64,000 nt of DNA, from NCBI RefSeq assembly GCF_000987765.1, contig NZ_LAHP01000007.1, forward strand, positions 107,977-171,976, given 5' to 3'. The notes beneath the pieces were generated by a model that saw only the letters and a list, made by a program, of their open reading frames with translations, did not search any database and had not been told where the DNA came from. Shown in pieces: positions 8,516-16,017 of the stretch. How positions within the stretch are numbered: the first letter of the stretch is position 1; each line of letters starts with the position of its first letter. This stretch comes from Arsukibacterium sp. MJ3 (GTDB lineage Bacteria > Pseudomonadota > Gammaproteobacteria > Enterobacterales > Alteromonadaceae). A program made the position numbers and the translations under genes.

Positions 8516-9568
8516 TTACGTTAATACTTCAGCAATCTTATCAAGTTCTGCTGTGCTTAAACCTTGATGACAAGGTAACTGGATCAGTAGCTGCCTTAAA
8601 CTCTCACCAGACGGTATTTCTGTTTCAGCTAATTCTTCCCAGCGCAGTACCTGAACTGCTTGCTCTCGCAGTTTGGCGAACCACTTAATATCATACAGTA
8701 AAAAAGGTACTACATAAGGCACATCGTCTTTACCCAACGAAGGGTAGACTAACTTTCCAGCACAACTATGCTGTAGTTTATTTGCAAGATAGTTATAGTT
8801 TTCTCGACGCTTAGCATTTACTGCCTCGTAGTTACTGTGCAACATTAACCAGCGGCTAACGCGCAAACAGTCTGCTGTTTGCATATGCCCTCGAAAATAC
8901 CGCAGGTCGTCCATAGCCAAAGCCGAACACTTAATTGACCTGCTGCCAGATATAAAGGCTTTTAGTTCGGTAGCAATGTCAGGCAACTGGTTAACAGCTT
9001 TAAAACCAGGCAGATATAATAATCCACCATCAACAGAGCCTAATGTTTTGGCAATACTACTAACACTGGCACTAACTGCTATTGGTTTATTAACACAGGT
9101 TTGCCAAAACTGTGTCAGGCTGTGTGCGTTGTCTTCTATAACGGCTTTTCCAGCTAAAGAAGCAACTTGCAGAAGCGCATCTGCATTTTGTGAAAAGCCA
9201 AAATAACGCACTACCACTACATGACTAACTTGCGGTGTGAGTAAATTGCTAAAAAGAGTTATATCTGAACTGAGATCAGCGGATTGCGGATAAAACACCA
9301 AATTATAACCGGCATAAATAAATGGCTCTACCAAAGCTGGACAATGGTAAGCAGGCAATAACACGGTATTTTGTTGATTTGTATTTTTTAAGTATAGCGC
9401 TGCTGCTGCCAAGGCATAACGAGCTCGACTAAAACTACTTATATTGTTTAAGGGTAATGCATTCTGCCTAAAACTAGTTCCGCTTAACGTAAATACAGGC
9501 TGTACTTTTATCTGTGCAGATGGAAAGTTTTTTGCATCCATTAACGGTTTAGAAAATTTTACCGACAT
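8516..9568 (-). CDS. DegT/DnrJ/EryC1/StrS-type PLP aminotransferase
   Basis: The 350-residue sequence has the fold-type I layout of sugar aminotransferases. LLPAYHCPALVEPFIYAGY (about 70-88) is the N-terminal cofactor-binding region, EDNAHS (145-150) supplies the aspartate that pairs with the PLP ring nitrogen, and SIAKTLGSVDGGLL carries the Schiff-base lysine at 174. Family members aminate a 3- or 4-keto sugar nucleotide. Similarity to well-known members is weak outside these motifs, so the substrate is open. ATG 9568 is preceded by an AGGGA-type site. It is the only minus-strand gene between the acyltransferase run and the hydrolase pair and may have its own promoter in 9569-9714. Confidence 0.75.
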   Translation of the reverse strand: MSVKFSKPLMDAKNFPSAQIKVQPVFTLSGTSFRQNALPLNNISSFSRARYALAAAALYLKNTNQQNTVLLPAYHCPALVEPFIYAGYNLVFYPQSADLSSDITLFSNLLTPQVSHVVVVRYFGFSQNADALLQVASLAGKAVIEDNAHSLTQFWQTCVNKPIAVSASVSSIAKTLGSVDGGLLYLPGFKAVNQLPDIATELKAFISGSRSIKCSALAMDDLRYFRGHMQTADCLRVSRWLMLHSNYEAVNAKRRENYNYLANKLQHSCAGKLVYPSLGKDDVPYVVPFLLYDIKWFAKLREQAVQVLRWEELAETEIPSGESLRQLLIQLPCHQGLSTAELDKIAEVLT

Positions 9569-9714
9569 TCACTCAATCCCTGAATTTAAAGCTACTTAAT
9601 GCTAACGCAGTACAACATAACAAACAACAACACAAAAAATTGTGCATATATTAGGATCCAACCTTGGTCGTAATCTTTGTAGCAGTTATGATGTAGCTCA
9701 TTAAGGTTTAACCC

Positions 9715-10572
9715 ATGGAAGGTACAGTGCAACAACACTTTTTAAGCACCGGCTTTATTCAGCTACAAAAGCGACACTTGTTTTTGCGCGCTGAACACTG
9801 TAACAACCCCAAGCGCCAAGCCATCATAGTACTACCGCCGTTTGCTGAAGAGATGAACAAAAGCCGCCACCTAATCAGTGCACTGATGCGCCAACTGTCT
9901 GATGCCGGTTCTAGTAGCTTTATGCTGGATAACTATGGTACCGGCGACAGTGAAGGTGATTTAGACCAGGCCACAATTAGCCTGTGGCGCGATGATTTAT
10001 ACCATCTTATACAGCTTTTAAAGCAGCAGGGTTACCGAAGTATTAGCTTTATTGCTGTGCGTTTTGGCACCCTGCAGTTATTTGATCTGTTAAATACTCA
10101 TTTACTACCCTTACCGTTGCAACACATAATATTATGGCAACCGGTATTTGATGTTGCTAAATTTTGGCAACAATTTTTACGAATTAAAGTGGCCGAAGCA
10201 ATGGCTAGTGGCAGCAAGATAAGCCAAAAAGAACTTGAGCAGCAACTACAGCAGGGTGACACTATTGAAATTGCTGGTTACCCGATAAGCCCAGCCTTTT
10301 ATCAAAGCCTGCTTGGTATAAATAGTGTTTTACCGGCGCAATTACAACATAGCAACCTAAGTTGGTTTGAGACCTCGCAACTGGACACTATTGCCTTACC
10401 GGTGCAAAAAATGCTAAGCCAGCTACAACAGCACCAATTACTGGAAAACAGTAAAGTAAACTTTGTGCAGCTAAAAGCAGAACCCTACTGGCAAACGGCT
10501 GAATTGGCAACGGCAGACCAGCTTATTGCGTTAACCGTGCAGCAATTAACCCAAGGCCACATGCATGACTGA
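9715..10572 (+). CDS. Exosortase A system-associated hydrolase 2 (alpha/beta fold)
   Basis: This 285-residue alpha/beta-hydrolase-like protein matches the exosortase-A-associated 'hydrolase 2' family, which always accompanies 'hydrolase 1'. PPFAEEMNKSR (41-51) and LDNYGTGDSEGD (71-82) are the family landmarks. At the nucleophile elbow, where a hydrolase has G-x-S-x-G, it reads AVRFG (114-118), so the serine is replaced by arginine. Classical serine hydrolysis is therefore unlikely. It overlaps the next gene by 8 bases, in line with a two-gene operon whose products may pair. Its true activity is unknown in the family as far as I recall. Confidence 0.82.
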   Translation: MEGTVQQHFLSTGFIQLQKRHLFLRAEHCNNPKRQAIIVLPPFAEEMNKSRHLISALMRQLSDAGSSSFMLDNYGTGDSEGDLDQATISLWRDDLYHLIQLLKQQGYRSISFIAVRFGTLQLFDLLNTHLLPLPLQHIILWQPVFDVAKFWQQFLRIKVAEAMASGSKISQKELEQQLQQGDTIEIAGYPISPAFYQSLLGINSVLPAQLQHSNLSWFETSQLDTIALPVQKMLSQLQQHQLLENSKVNFVQLKAEPYWQTAELATADQLIALTVQQLTQGHMHD

Positions 10573-11440
10573 ACACTATATTAGCCTGCAAGCCGCTGAT
10601 GCGCAGCTAAGCGCTATATTACATCAGGCGTCGGCCAAAACCGGCGTGCTGCTAATTGTTGGCGGGCCACAATATCGGGTGGGTAGCCATCGGCAATTTG
10701 TTAAGGTAAGCCGTGCTTTGGCAGCTAGCGACATACCCACTATGCGCTTAGATAGTACCGGCATGGGCGACAGCAGCGGTAATAAAGCAGAATTTTATCT
10801 ACAAAATAATGATATCTCGCTGGCAATTGATGGCTTTTTTCAGCACTGCCCGCAGTTAACCCAAGTAGTATTATGGGGGCTATGTGATGCCGCCAGTGCG
10901 GCGCTACTGTATTGTTATAAGCAAGACGACAACCGGGTGGCAGGATTAGTATTATTAAACCCGTGGGTTCGGCAACAGCAAAGCCATGCGCAGGTAATGT
11001 TGAAGCATTATTATTGGCAACGCCTTGGCACTAAAGCGTTCTGGCAAAAGCTGTTAGGTGGTGGCCTTAACCCCTGGCAGAGCCTGAAAGAACTGGTTAA
11101 CACCTACCAGCAAAGTAGACAAAATAAACCGCAGCCAAACAACACTGAAGCCGCTGAGCAACGACCGCAGACAACCGCTGATAACTATGTACAACATATG
11201 TTGGAAGGTTGGCAAAATTTCAGCGGCAAAAGCTTGGTGATTACTAGTGGTAATGATCACACTGCCCAGGAGTTTTTAACCCTATGCCAGAACGCAGACT
11301 GGCAGCAGCAACTTAGCGCCAGTAAGCATGTCAATTTGGCAGCAGCAAATCATACCTTTTCTAGCGCAAACTGGCGACAGCAAGTAGAAAACGCCAGCCT
11401 GCAGTTCATAAAAGCACTGATCAATGTTAACACCCGCTAA
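10565..11440 (+). CDS. Exosortase A system-associated hydrolase 1 (alpha/beta fold)
   Basis: The 291-residue protein is the second of the paired exosortase-locus hydrolases. GGPQYRVGSHRQF (33-45) and LDSTGMGDSSG (62-72) match the family. The nucleophile elbow reads GLCDA (105-109), so cysteine 107 takes the place of serine, and a late SGNDH plus NHTF supply candidate acid and base residues. A cysteine nucleophile suggests thioester or acyl transfer chemistry, which would suit the acyl carrier protein and ligase genes nearby; that is inference. It ends 18 bases from the converging decarboxylase gene, with no clear terminator between them. Confidence 0.85.
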   Translation: MTEHYISLQAADAQLSAILHQASAKTGVLLIVGGPQYRVGSHRQFVKVSRALAASDIPTMRLDSTGMGDSSGNKAEFYLQNNDISLAIDGFFQHCPQLTQVVLWGLCDAASAALLYCYKQDDNRVAGLVLLNPWVRQQQSHAQVMLKHYYWQRLGTKAFWQKLLGGGLNPWQSLKELVNTYQQSRQNKPQPNNTEAAEQRPQTTADNYVQHMLEGWQNFSGKSLVITSGNDHTAQEFLTLCQNADWQQQLSASKHVNLAAANHTFSSANWRQQVENASLQFIKALINVNTR

Positions 11441-11458
11441 AACCACAGCAAACTCTGT

Positions 11459-12697
11459 TTACAATAAAATCTCGGCCACATTGGGGTGCCCCAGAAAGTC
11501 TTGCGGGCTGGCTGTGGGGCCGTAAGCGCCTGACTGATATACCACCACCCAGTCGCCAACATCTGCTGTTGGTAGTGTCATGCGATCGGCTAAAATATCT
11601 AGCGGAGTGCATAACGGGCCAACGATGGTAACCAGTTCTGTTGCTTCCTGACTAATGCGGTTAGCAATAGTTACCGGGTAGTTTTTGCGAATAACCTGGC
11701 CAAAATTACCTGAATTGGCCAGATGGTGGTGTAAGCCACCATTGCATACTAAGTAGGTTGTGCCGCGCGATTGCTTTTTATCGACCACCTGGCAAGCGTA
11801 TAAGCCCGCTTCAGCCACCAGATAACGACCCAGTTCAATAACCAGCTCAATATTGGCCAGCTCGTTGTGGTATTGGGCTAATAACCCCTGCAAAGACTCG
11901 CCTACCGGCGCTAAGTTAAGCCGCCGCTCACCGGCAAAATACGGAATACCAAAGCCGCCGCCTAAATTGATCATTTCAGGCCGGTACGGGCAAGCTGCTA
12001 CCAGCTTAGCCGCTAAGGCAAACGTATGCTGGTGCGCTTCAATTAACGACTCTGGCTTTAAGTTTTGTGAGCCACAATAAATATGAAAGCCGCGTAATTT
12101 AACCGGCATATCAGCAATGTTAGCCAGCGTTTGCAATACCAGCTCTTCGTCAATACCAAAGGGCTTGGCGCCGCCGGCCATTTTCATACCAGAAGATTTA
12201 AGCTCAAACCCCGGGTTTACCCGCAGCGCTACTTGTGGTGTCTTGCTGGTTTGGCTACCAAGCTGACAAACACGCTGTAATTCGCCCAATGATTCAACAT
12301 TTAAGGTAACGCCGGTAATAATGGCCGACAGTAACTCAGCGTCGCCCTTGCCCGGGCCGGCAAAGCTAATGTCGGCAACTGGCATACCGCTTTGCAGCGC
12401 CAGTAACATTTCTTTTTGTGAGGCGACATCGAAGCCGTCAACCAATGGCTTTAAATGTTGCACTACCGGCCAGTAAGGATTTGCCTTTACTGCGTAGTGT
12501 AGTTTTATTCGCGCCGGAATATGCTGCCTAAAATTAGCTACCTGCCGATCAATAATAGCGCGCTCGTAAACATAAAACGCGGGCCGGGCTAACAGCTGGC
12601 TAATTTCGGTCATGTTAAGCCCGGCTGCCACCAGTTGGCCCTGCGCCGTTTTAAACTGGCTCATTTGTTCATGCTGCGGCGCACTGTTACTGCTCAT
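11459..12697 (-). CDS. PLP-dependent decarboxylase, exosortase A system-associated
   Basis: This is a fold-type III decarboxylase of the ornithine/diaminopimelate/arginine family (412 residues). LHYAVKANPYWP carries the PLP lysine at 71, ESLGELQRV and INLGGGFGIPY form the phosphate-binding part of the barrel, and GPLCTPLDIL near residue 368 carries the cysteine and aspartate that close the active site across the dimer. It belongs to the subfamily found beside the acyl-CoA ligase in exosortase loci. The substrate is unknown; it would be an amino acid or amino-acid derivative, giving an amine. Its ATG overlaps the ligase stop (ATGA), and AGGAG lies upstream. Confidence 0.88.
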   Translation of the reverse strand: MSSNSAPQHEQMSQFKTAQGQLVAAGLNMTEISQLLARPAFYVYERAIIDRQVANFRQHIPARIKLHYAVKANPYWPVVQHLKPLVDGFDVASQKEMLLALQSGMPVADISFAGPGKGDAELLSAIITGVTLNVESLGELQRVCQLGSQTSKTPQVALRVNPGFELKSSGMKMAGGAKPFGIDEELVLQTLANIADMPVKLRGFHIYCGSQNLKPESLIEAHQHTFALAAKLVAACPYRPEMINLGGGFGIPYFAGERRLNLAPVGESLQGLLAQYHNELANIELVIELGRYLVAEAGLYACQVVDKKQSRGTTYLVCNGGLHHHLANSGNFGQVIRKNYPVTIANRISQEATELVTIVGPLCTPLDILADRMTLPTADVGDWVVVYQSGAYGPTASPQDFLGHPNVAEILL

Positions 12698-14295
12698 GTT
12701 GACGCTCCTGTCAAAAAGTAATCTTCATATTGGCTGGCCAGGGTTTTACGGTCAATTTTGCCGTTAGCGTTTTTAGGTAAACTGTCTAACACTAAAATAG
12801 TTCGTGGCTGCATAAAATTAGGTAAGCTGCGTTTTAGCTGGGTTTGCCAGCTGGCGATATCTGGATCTGACCCCGTAGTAGCCACCACTACAAGTATGGC
12901 CTGATCGACGCCATCGTATATGCCCATGGCGGCCACATCAACTAAGGCTGGATCTAACCGGTATATGGCTTCTTCTACTTCGGTAGGGCTTACCCGATAG
13001 CCTGAAGTTTTTATCATTTCATCGCGCCGGCCAATAAAATATAAATAACCTTCGGCATCAGCTTTTACGGTATCACCCGACCATACGGCCGGGCTGGTTA
13101 GTTGAATACCCGCTGGGGTCATCGGGTCAAACTTAAAACGCTCGGCGGTTTTTTCCGGGGCATTCCAGTAACCTAAACTAACCAATGGCCCGCGATGCAC
13201 TAACTCGCCTGGCTCATTCGGGCCACATAAACTGCCGTCTTCGCGCACTACCAAAATTTCGGCATTGAGAATGGCTTTACCCATTGAGCCAGGTTTACGA
13301 GCTAAATCGGCCGGTGGCAGATAAGTAGAACGAAAGGCTTCGGTTAAGCCGTACATTAAATAAGGCTCGGCCTGGCTAAAAATAGCCTGTAACTGGCTAA
13401 GCAGTGTTTGTGGCATGGCGCCACCAGAGTTGGTTAAATAGCGCACGCTAGCGGCACTGCCTGCTGGCCATTTAGCTTTTGCCAGCTGGGCCCAAAGTGG
13501 CGGCACTGCGGCAATGCCGGTTACCTGGTGTTTGGTAACCGCGCGCACCACGTCTTGCACTAAAAAAAAGTCTAGTAGCACCACACTGGCGCCACTTAAA
13601 AAAGCGGTGGTAAGCTGGCTTAGGCCGTAATCGAAACTAAGTGGTAACAGCGCCAAAATAACGTCGTCGCTACTATTATTAAGATAACTGGCAACACTGC
13701 TGGCGCCTACCAACATATTGCGCTGGGATAAAACCACGCCCTTTGGCTTGCCAGTACTGCCCGACGTATACAAAATGGCGGCCATGTCGCTGTCGGTTAC
13801 CGCGCCGGTTAGCCCACAGACAAAATCATGCTCAGGTTGGTTGGCAGCGGGCAATAACGGTTTAACAGCCAGATGAGCAGCTACCTGCTCTGAATTTTCG
13901 TCATCAGTTAATAAAACGGTGTGTAAATCTGGGCACTGTGCTAATACCTCGGTTAGGGTAGCCAGCCGGTCTTTACTGGTAACTAACACCCGCACATTAC
14001 AATCTTGCAAAATATGCTGCACTTGCACTGGCTTAAGCGCCGGATTAACGGGCACAAACACGCCACCACAGGCACTGGTGCCCCAAATGGTGTAGATGGT
14101 TTCAAATTGTTTCGGCAAGTACACTGCCACTCGGTCAAAGCGTTGTACACCCTGCTGGCATAAGGTAGCGGCGACATTGTTAACCTGCTGCAACAACTCA
14201 GTGTAGCTTAAGCTGTCGGCTTTAAAGTGCAGTGCCGTATGCTGTGGATAGGCTTGCTGGGCTTGTATAAGCAGTTGATATAAATTTTTGGCCAT
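12694..14295 (-). CDS. Acyl-CoA ligase (AMP-forming), exosortase A system-associated
   Basis: The 533-residue protein is an adenylate-forming enzyme. ILYTSGSTGKPKGV (near 190) is the ATP-binding signature, YGLTEA the second motif, YLYFIGRRDEMIKTSGYRV the hinge region, and PKNANGKIDRK near the C-terminus supplies the catalytic lysine. It activates a carboxylic acid as acyl-AMP and probably loads it onto CoA or onto the acyl carrier protein encoded divergently. I chose ATG 14295, which has a perfect AAAGGA site and begins MAKNLYQLL; the longer frame to 14337 adds a repetitive, unlikely leader. It is the first gene of the ligase-decarboxylase operon. Confidence 0.88.
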   Translation of the reverse strand: MAKNLYQLLIQAQQAYPQHTALHFKADSLSYTELLQQVNNVAATLCQQGVQRFDRVAVYLPKQFETIYTIWGTSACGGVFVPVNPALKPVQVQHILQDCNVRVLVTSKDRLATLTEVLAQCPDLHTVLLTDDENSEQVAAHLAVKPLLPAANQPEHDFVCGLTGAVTDSDMAAILYTSGSTGKPKGVVLSQRNMLVGASSVASYLNNSSDDVILALLPLSFDYGLSQLTTAFLSGASVVLLDFFLVQDVVRAVTKHQVTGIAAVPPLWAQLAKAKWPAGSAASVRYLTNSGGAMPQTLLSQLQAIFSQAEPYLMYGLTEAFRSTYLPPADLARKPGSMGKAILNAEILVVREDGSLCGPNEPGELVHRGPLVSLGYWNAPEKTAERFKFDPMTPAGIQLTSPAVWSGDTVKADAEGYLYFIGRRDEMIKTSGYRVSPTEVEEAIYRLDPALVDVAAMGIYDGVDQAILVVVATTGSDPDIASWQTQLKRSLPNFMQPRTILVLDSLPKNANGKIDRKTLASQYEDYFLTGAST

Positions 14296-14392
14296 CGTGT
14301 CCTTTAGACCTTTCACTTTTAATCCCTTTATGTGCAATAATAAAACAGTTTTAACAAAAAACCGATAGTAAATTGAGGTTGCGCTTAAAATT

Positions 14393-14413
14393 TAGTTTGT
14401 AAACAGCAAACTA
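14393..14413. promoter_or_regulatory. Dyad in the divergent ligase/acyl-carrier promoter region
   Basis: A perfect 7-base inverted repeat, TAGTTTG and CAAACTA, with a 7-base spacer lies in the 162-base divergent region between the ligase and the acyl carrier protein genes. The surrounding sequence is A/T-rich. It would suit an operator for a dimeric regulator controlling both directions, but no known consensus was recognised. Confidence 0.35.
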
Positions 14414-14457
14414 GGCTTAACCTTAATTAGGATAAAGGTATAAAAAGGACGCATTAC

Positions 14458-14700
14458 ATGCCCAATCATCAATTGCTCGCCGATATTTTACGCACTGTAC
14501 TACAAATAGATAAAGAATTCAGCGCCGACACCCCATTATTGGGTGCCATTGCGGAATTTGATTCTATGGCAATTATTGCCGTCATTACCGAACTGGAAGA
14601 CCAGCTGGGCATCGAGTTTGATGACGATGAAATTTCAGCAGAAATATTCGAAACCTTTGGCGGTTTAGCCAACTTTGTAGCACAAAAACAAGCGGCGTAA
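14458..14700 (+). CDS. Acyl carrier protein, exosortase A system-associated
   Basis: This 80-residue acidic protein has the four-helix carrier pattern and a phosphopantetheine site, EFDSMAI, with the attachment serine at 36. The expected D-S-[LM] triplet is intact. It would carry acyl groups activated by the divergent AMP-forming ligase. An AAGGA site precedes the ATG. It is not the fatty-acid AcpP, whose neighbours would be fabD/fabF, and it groups by context with the carrier proteins of XrtA loci. It lies 34 bases before the UDP-sugar dehydrogenase gene, probably in one transcript. Confidence 0.88.
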   Translation: MPNHQLLADILRTVLQIDKEFSADTPLLGAIAEFDSMAIIAVITELEDQLGIEFDDDEISAEIFETFGGLANFVAQKQAA

Positions 14701-14734
14701 GGCCTTTGCTATTTCATTTATTACAGGATTTTTT

Positions 14735-15979
14735 ATGTCGCCATTTCGCCGGGTATCTGTTATTGGGTTAGGGTACATTGGGTTACCTACTGCTGCTGTT
14801 ATTGCTTCGCGTGGTGTTGATGTATTGGGTGTTGATGTATCTGAGCACGCCGTTAACACTATTAACCAAGGCAAAGTGCATATTGTAGAACCCGACTTAG
14901 ACATGTTGGTGCAAGCGGCGGTAACAACCGGCAAACTTAAAGCATCGCTTAGCCCGGAAGCAGCTGATGCTTTTATGATAGCGGTGCCTACGCCGTTTAA
15001 AGAAAATAAAAGCCCGGATTTAAGCTATATAAAAGCGGCATTAACTACCATAGCGCCGGTGCTGGTAAAAGGCAATTTGGTGGTGTTAGAGTCTACGTCG
15101 CCGGTGGGCACCACCGAGCAAATTTCAGAATGGTTGGCTGAACTGCGGCCTGATTTAAAAATGCCGCACACTGACGGCGAACACGCTGACATTTATATTG
15201 CGCATTGCCCAGAGCGGGTATTACCGGGCCGGGTGCTGCAAGAATTGGTAAGTAATGACCGGATTATTGGTGGCATAACCCCACGCTGCGCTGAGCGGGC
15301 TATAGAATTGTATCAGCTGTTTGTCCGCGGTGAATGTTTACGCACTTCGGCCCGCACTGCTGAAATGGCTAAACTTACCGAAAATGCCTTTCGGGATGTC
15401 AACATTGCTTTTGCCAACGAGTTATCCATTATTTGTGATACGCTGAAAATTAACGTGTGGGAATTAATTAAGCTGGCCAATCGCCACCCGCGGGTAAATA
15501 TTTTAAGCCCCGGCCCTGGTGTTGGCGGCCATTGTATTGCTGTTGACCCTTGGTTTATTGTTGACTCTGCACCCGAGCAAGCGCAAATTATCCGTAAAGC
15601 ACGGGAAATTAATGATAATAAACCGTTGTATGTGATTGAAAAAATTCGCCAGGCGGCAGATCAATTTAAAAAGCCGGTTATTGCCTGTTTAGGGTTAGCC
15701 TTTAAAGCAGACATTGACGATTTACGTGAAAGCCCGGCGCTGGATATTGCCAAAAAACTGTTAACCGAGAATATTGGTAAAGTGCTATTAGTAGAGCCCA
15801 ATATTAAAAAGTTACCCGCTAAATTAGAACATTTAAATGCCGAACTGACCACGTTAAACCACGCGCTGGAGCAGGCAAATATTATAGTAGTGTTGGTTGA
15901 CCATAAACAATTTAAAAGCATACAACCAACTGAAATAGCAACCAAAGTTGTAATAGATACCAGAGGGATTTTCGGGTAA
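14735..15979 (+). CDS. wecC: UDP-N-acetyl-D-mannosamine dehydrogenase (WecC-like)
   Basis: The 414-residue protein is a nucleotide-sugar dehydrogenase. The Rossmann loop GLGYIGLPTAA lies at about 10-20, the central helix carries ELSIICDTLKIN, and the catalytic cysteine is in GPGVGGHCIAVDPW. ESTSPVGTTEQ and HCPERVLPG are typical of WecC rather than of Ugd. It oxidises UDP-ManNAc to UDP-ManNAcA in two NAD-dependent steps, supplying an acidic sugar for the exopolysaccharide. The epimerase that would make UDP-ManNAc is not nearby. An AGGA site precedes the ATG. A related UDP-HexNAc dehydrogenase specificity (WbpA-like) cannot be excluded. Confidence 0.85.
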   Translation: MSPFRRVSVIGLGYIGLPTAAVIASRGVDVLGVDVSEHAVNTINQGKVHIVEPDLDMLVQAAVTTGKLKASLSPEAADAFMIAVPTPFKENKSPDLSYIKAALTTIAPVLVKGNLVVLESTSPVGTTEQISEWLAELRPDLKMPHTDGEHADIYIAHCPERVLPGRVLQELVSNDRIIGGITPRCAERAIELYQLFVRGECLRTSARTAEMAKLTENAFRDVNIAFANELSIICDTLKINVWELIKLANRHPRVNILSPGPGVGGHCIAVDPWFIVDSAPEQAQIIRKAREINDNKPLYVIEKIRQAADQFKKPVIACLGLAFKADIDDLRESPALDIAKKLLTENIGKVLLVEPNIKKLPAKLEHLNAELTTLNHALEQANIIVVLVDHKQFKSIQPTEIATKVVIDTRGIFG

Positions 15980-16017
15980 ACCGGTCCTGCATTATCATCA
16001 CAAAGGAGTGTAGTTAG

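Noticed and set aside
9569..9714. Sigma-54 promoter (-24/-12) for PrsR control upstream of hydrolase 2
   Set aside because: A TTGG with a TTTG at the right distance occurs, but the -12 GC is missing, so it does not meet the consensus.
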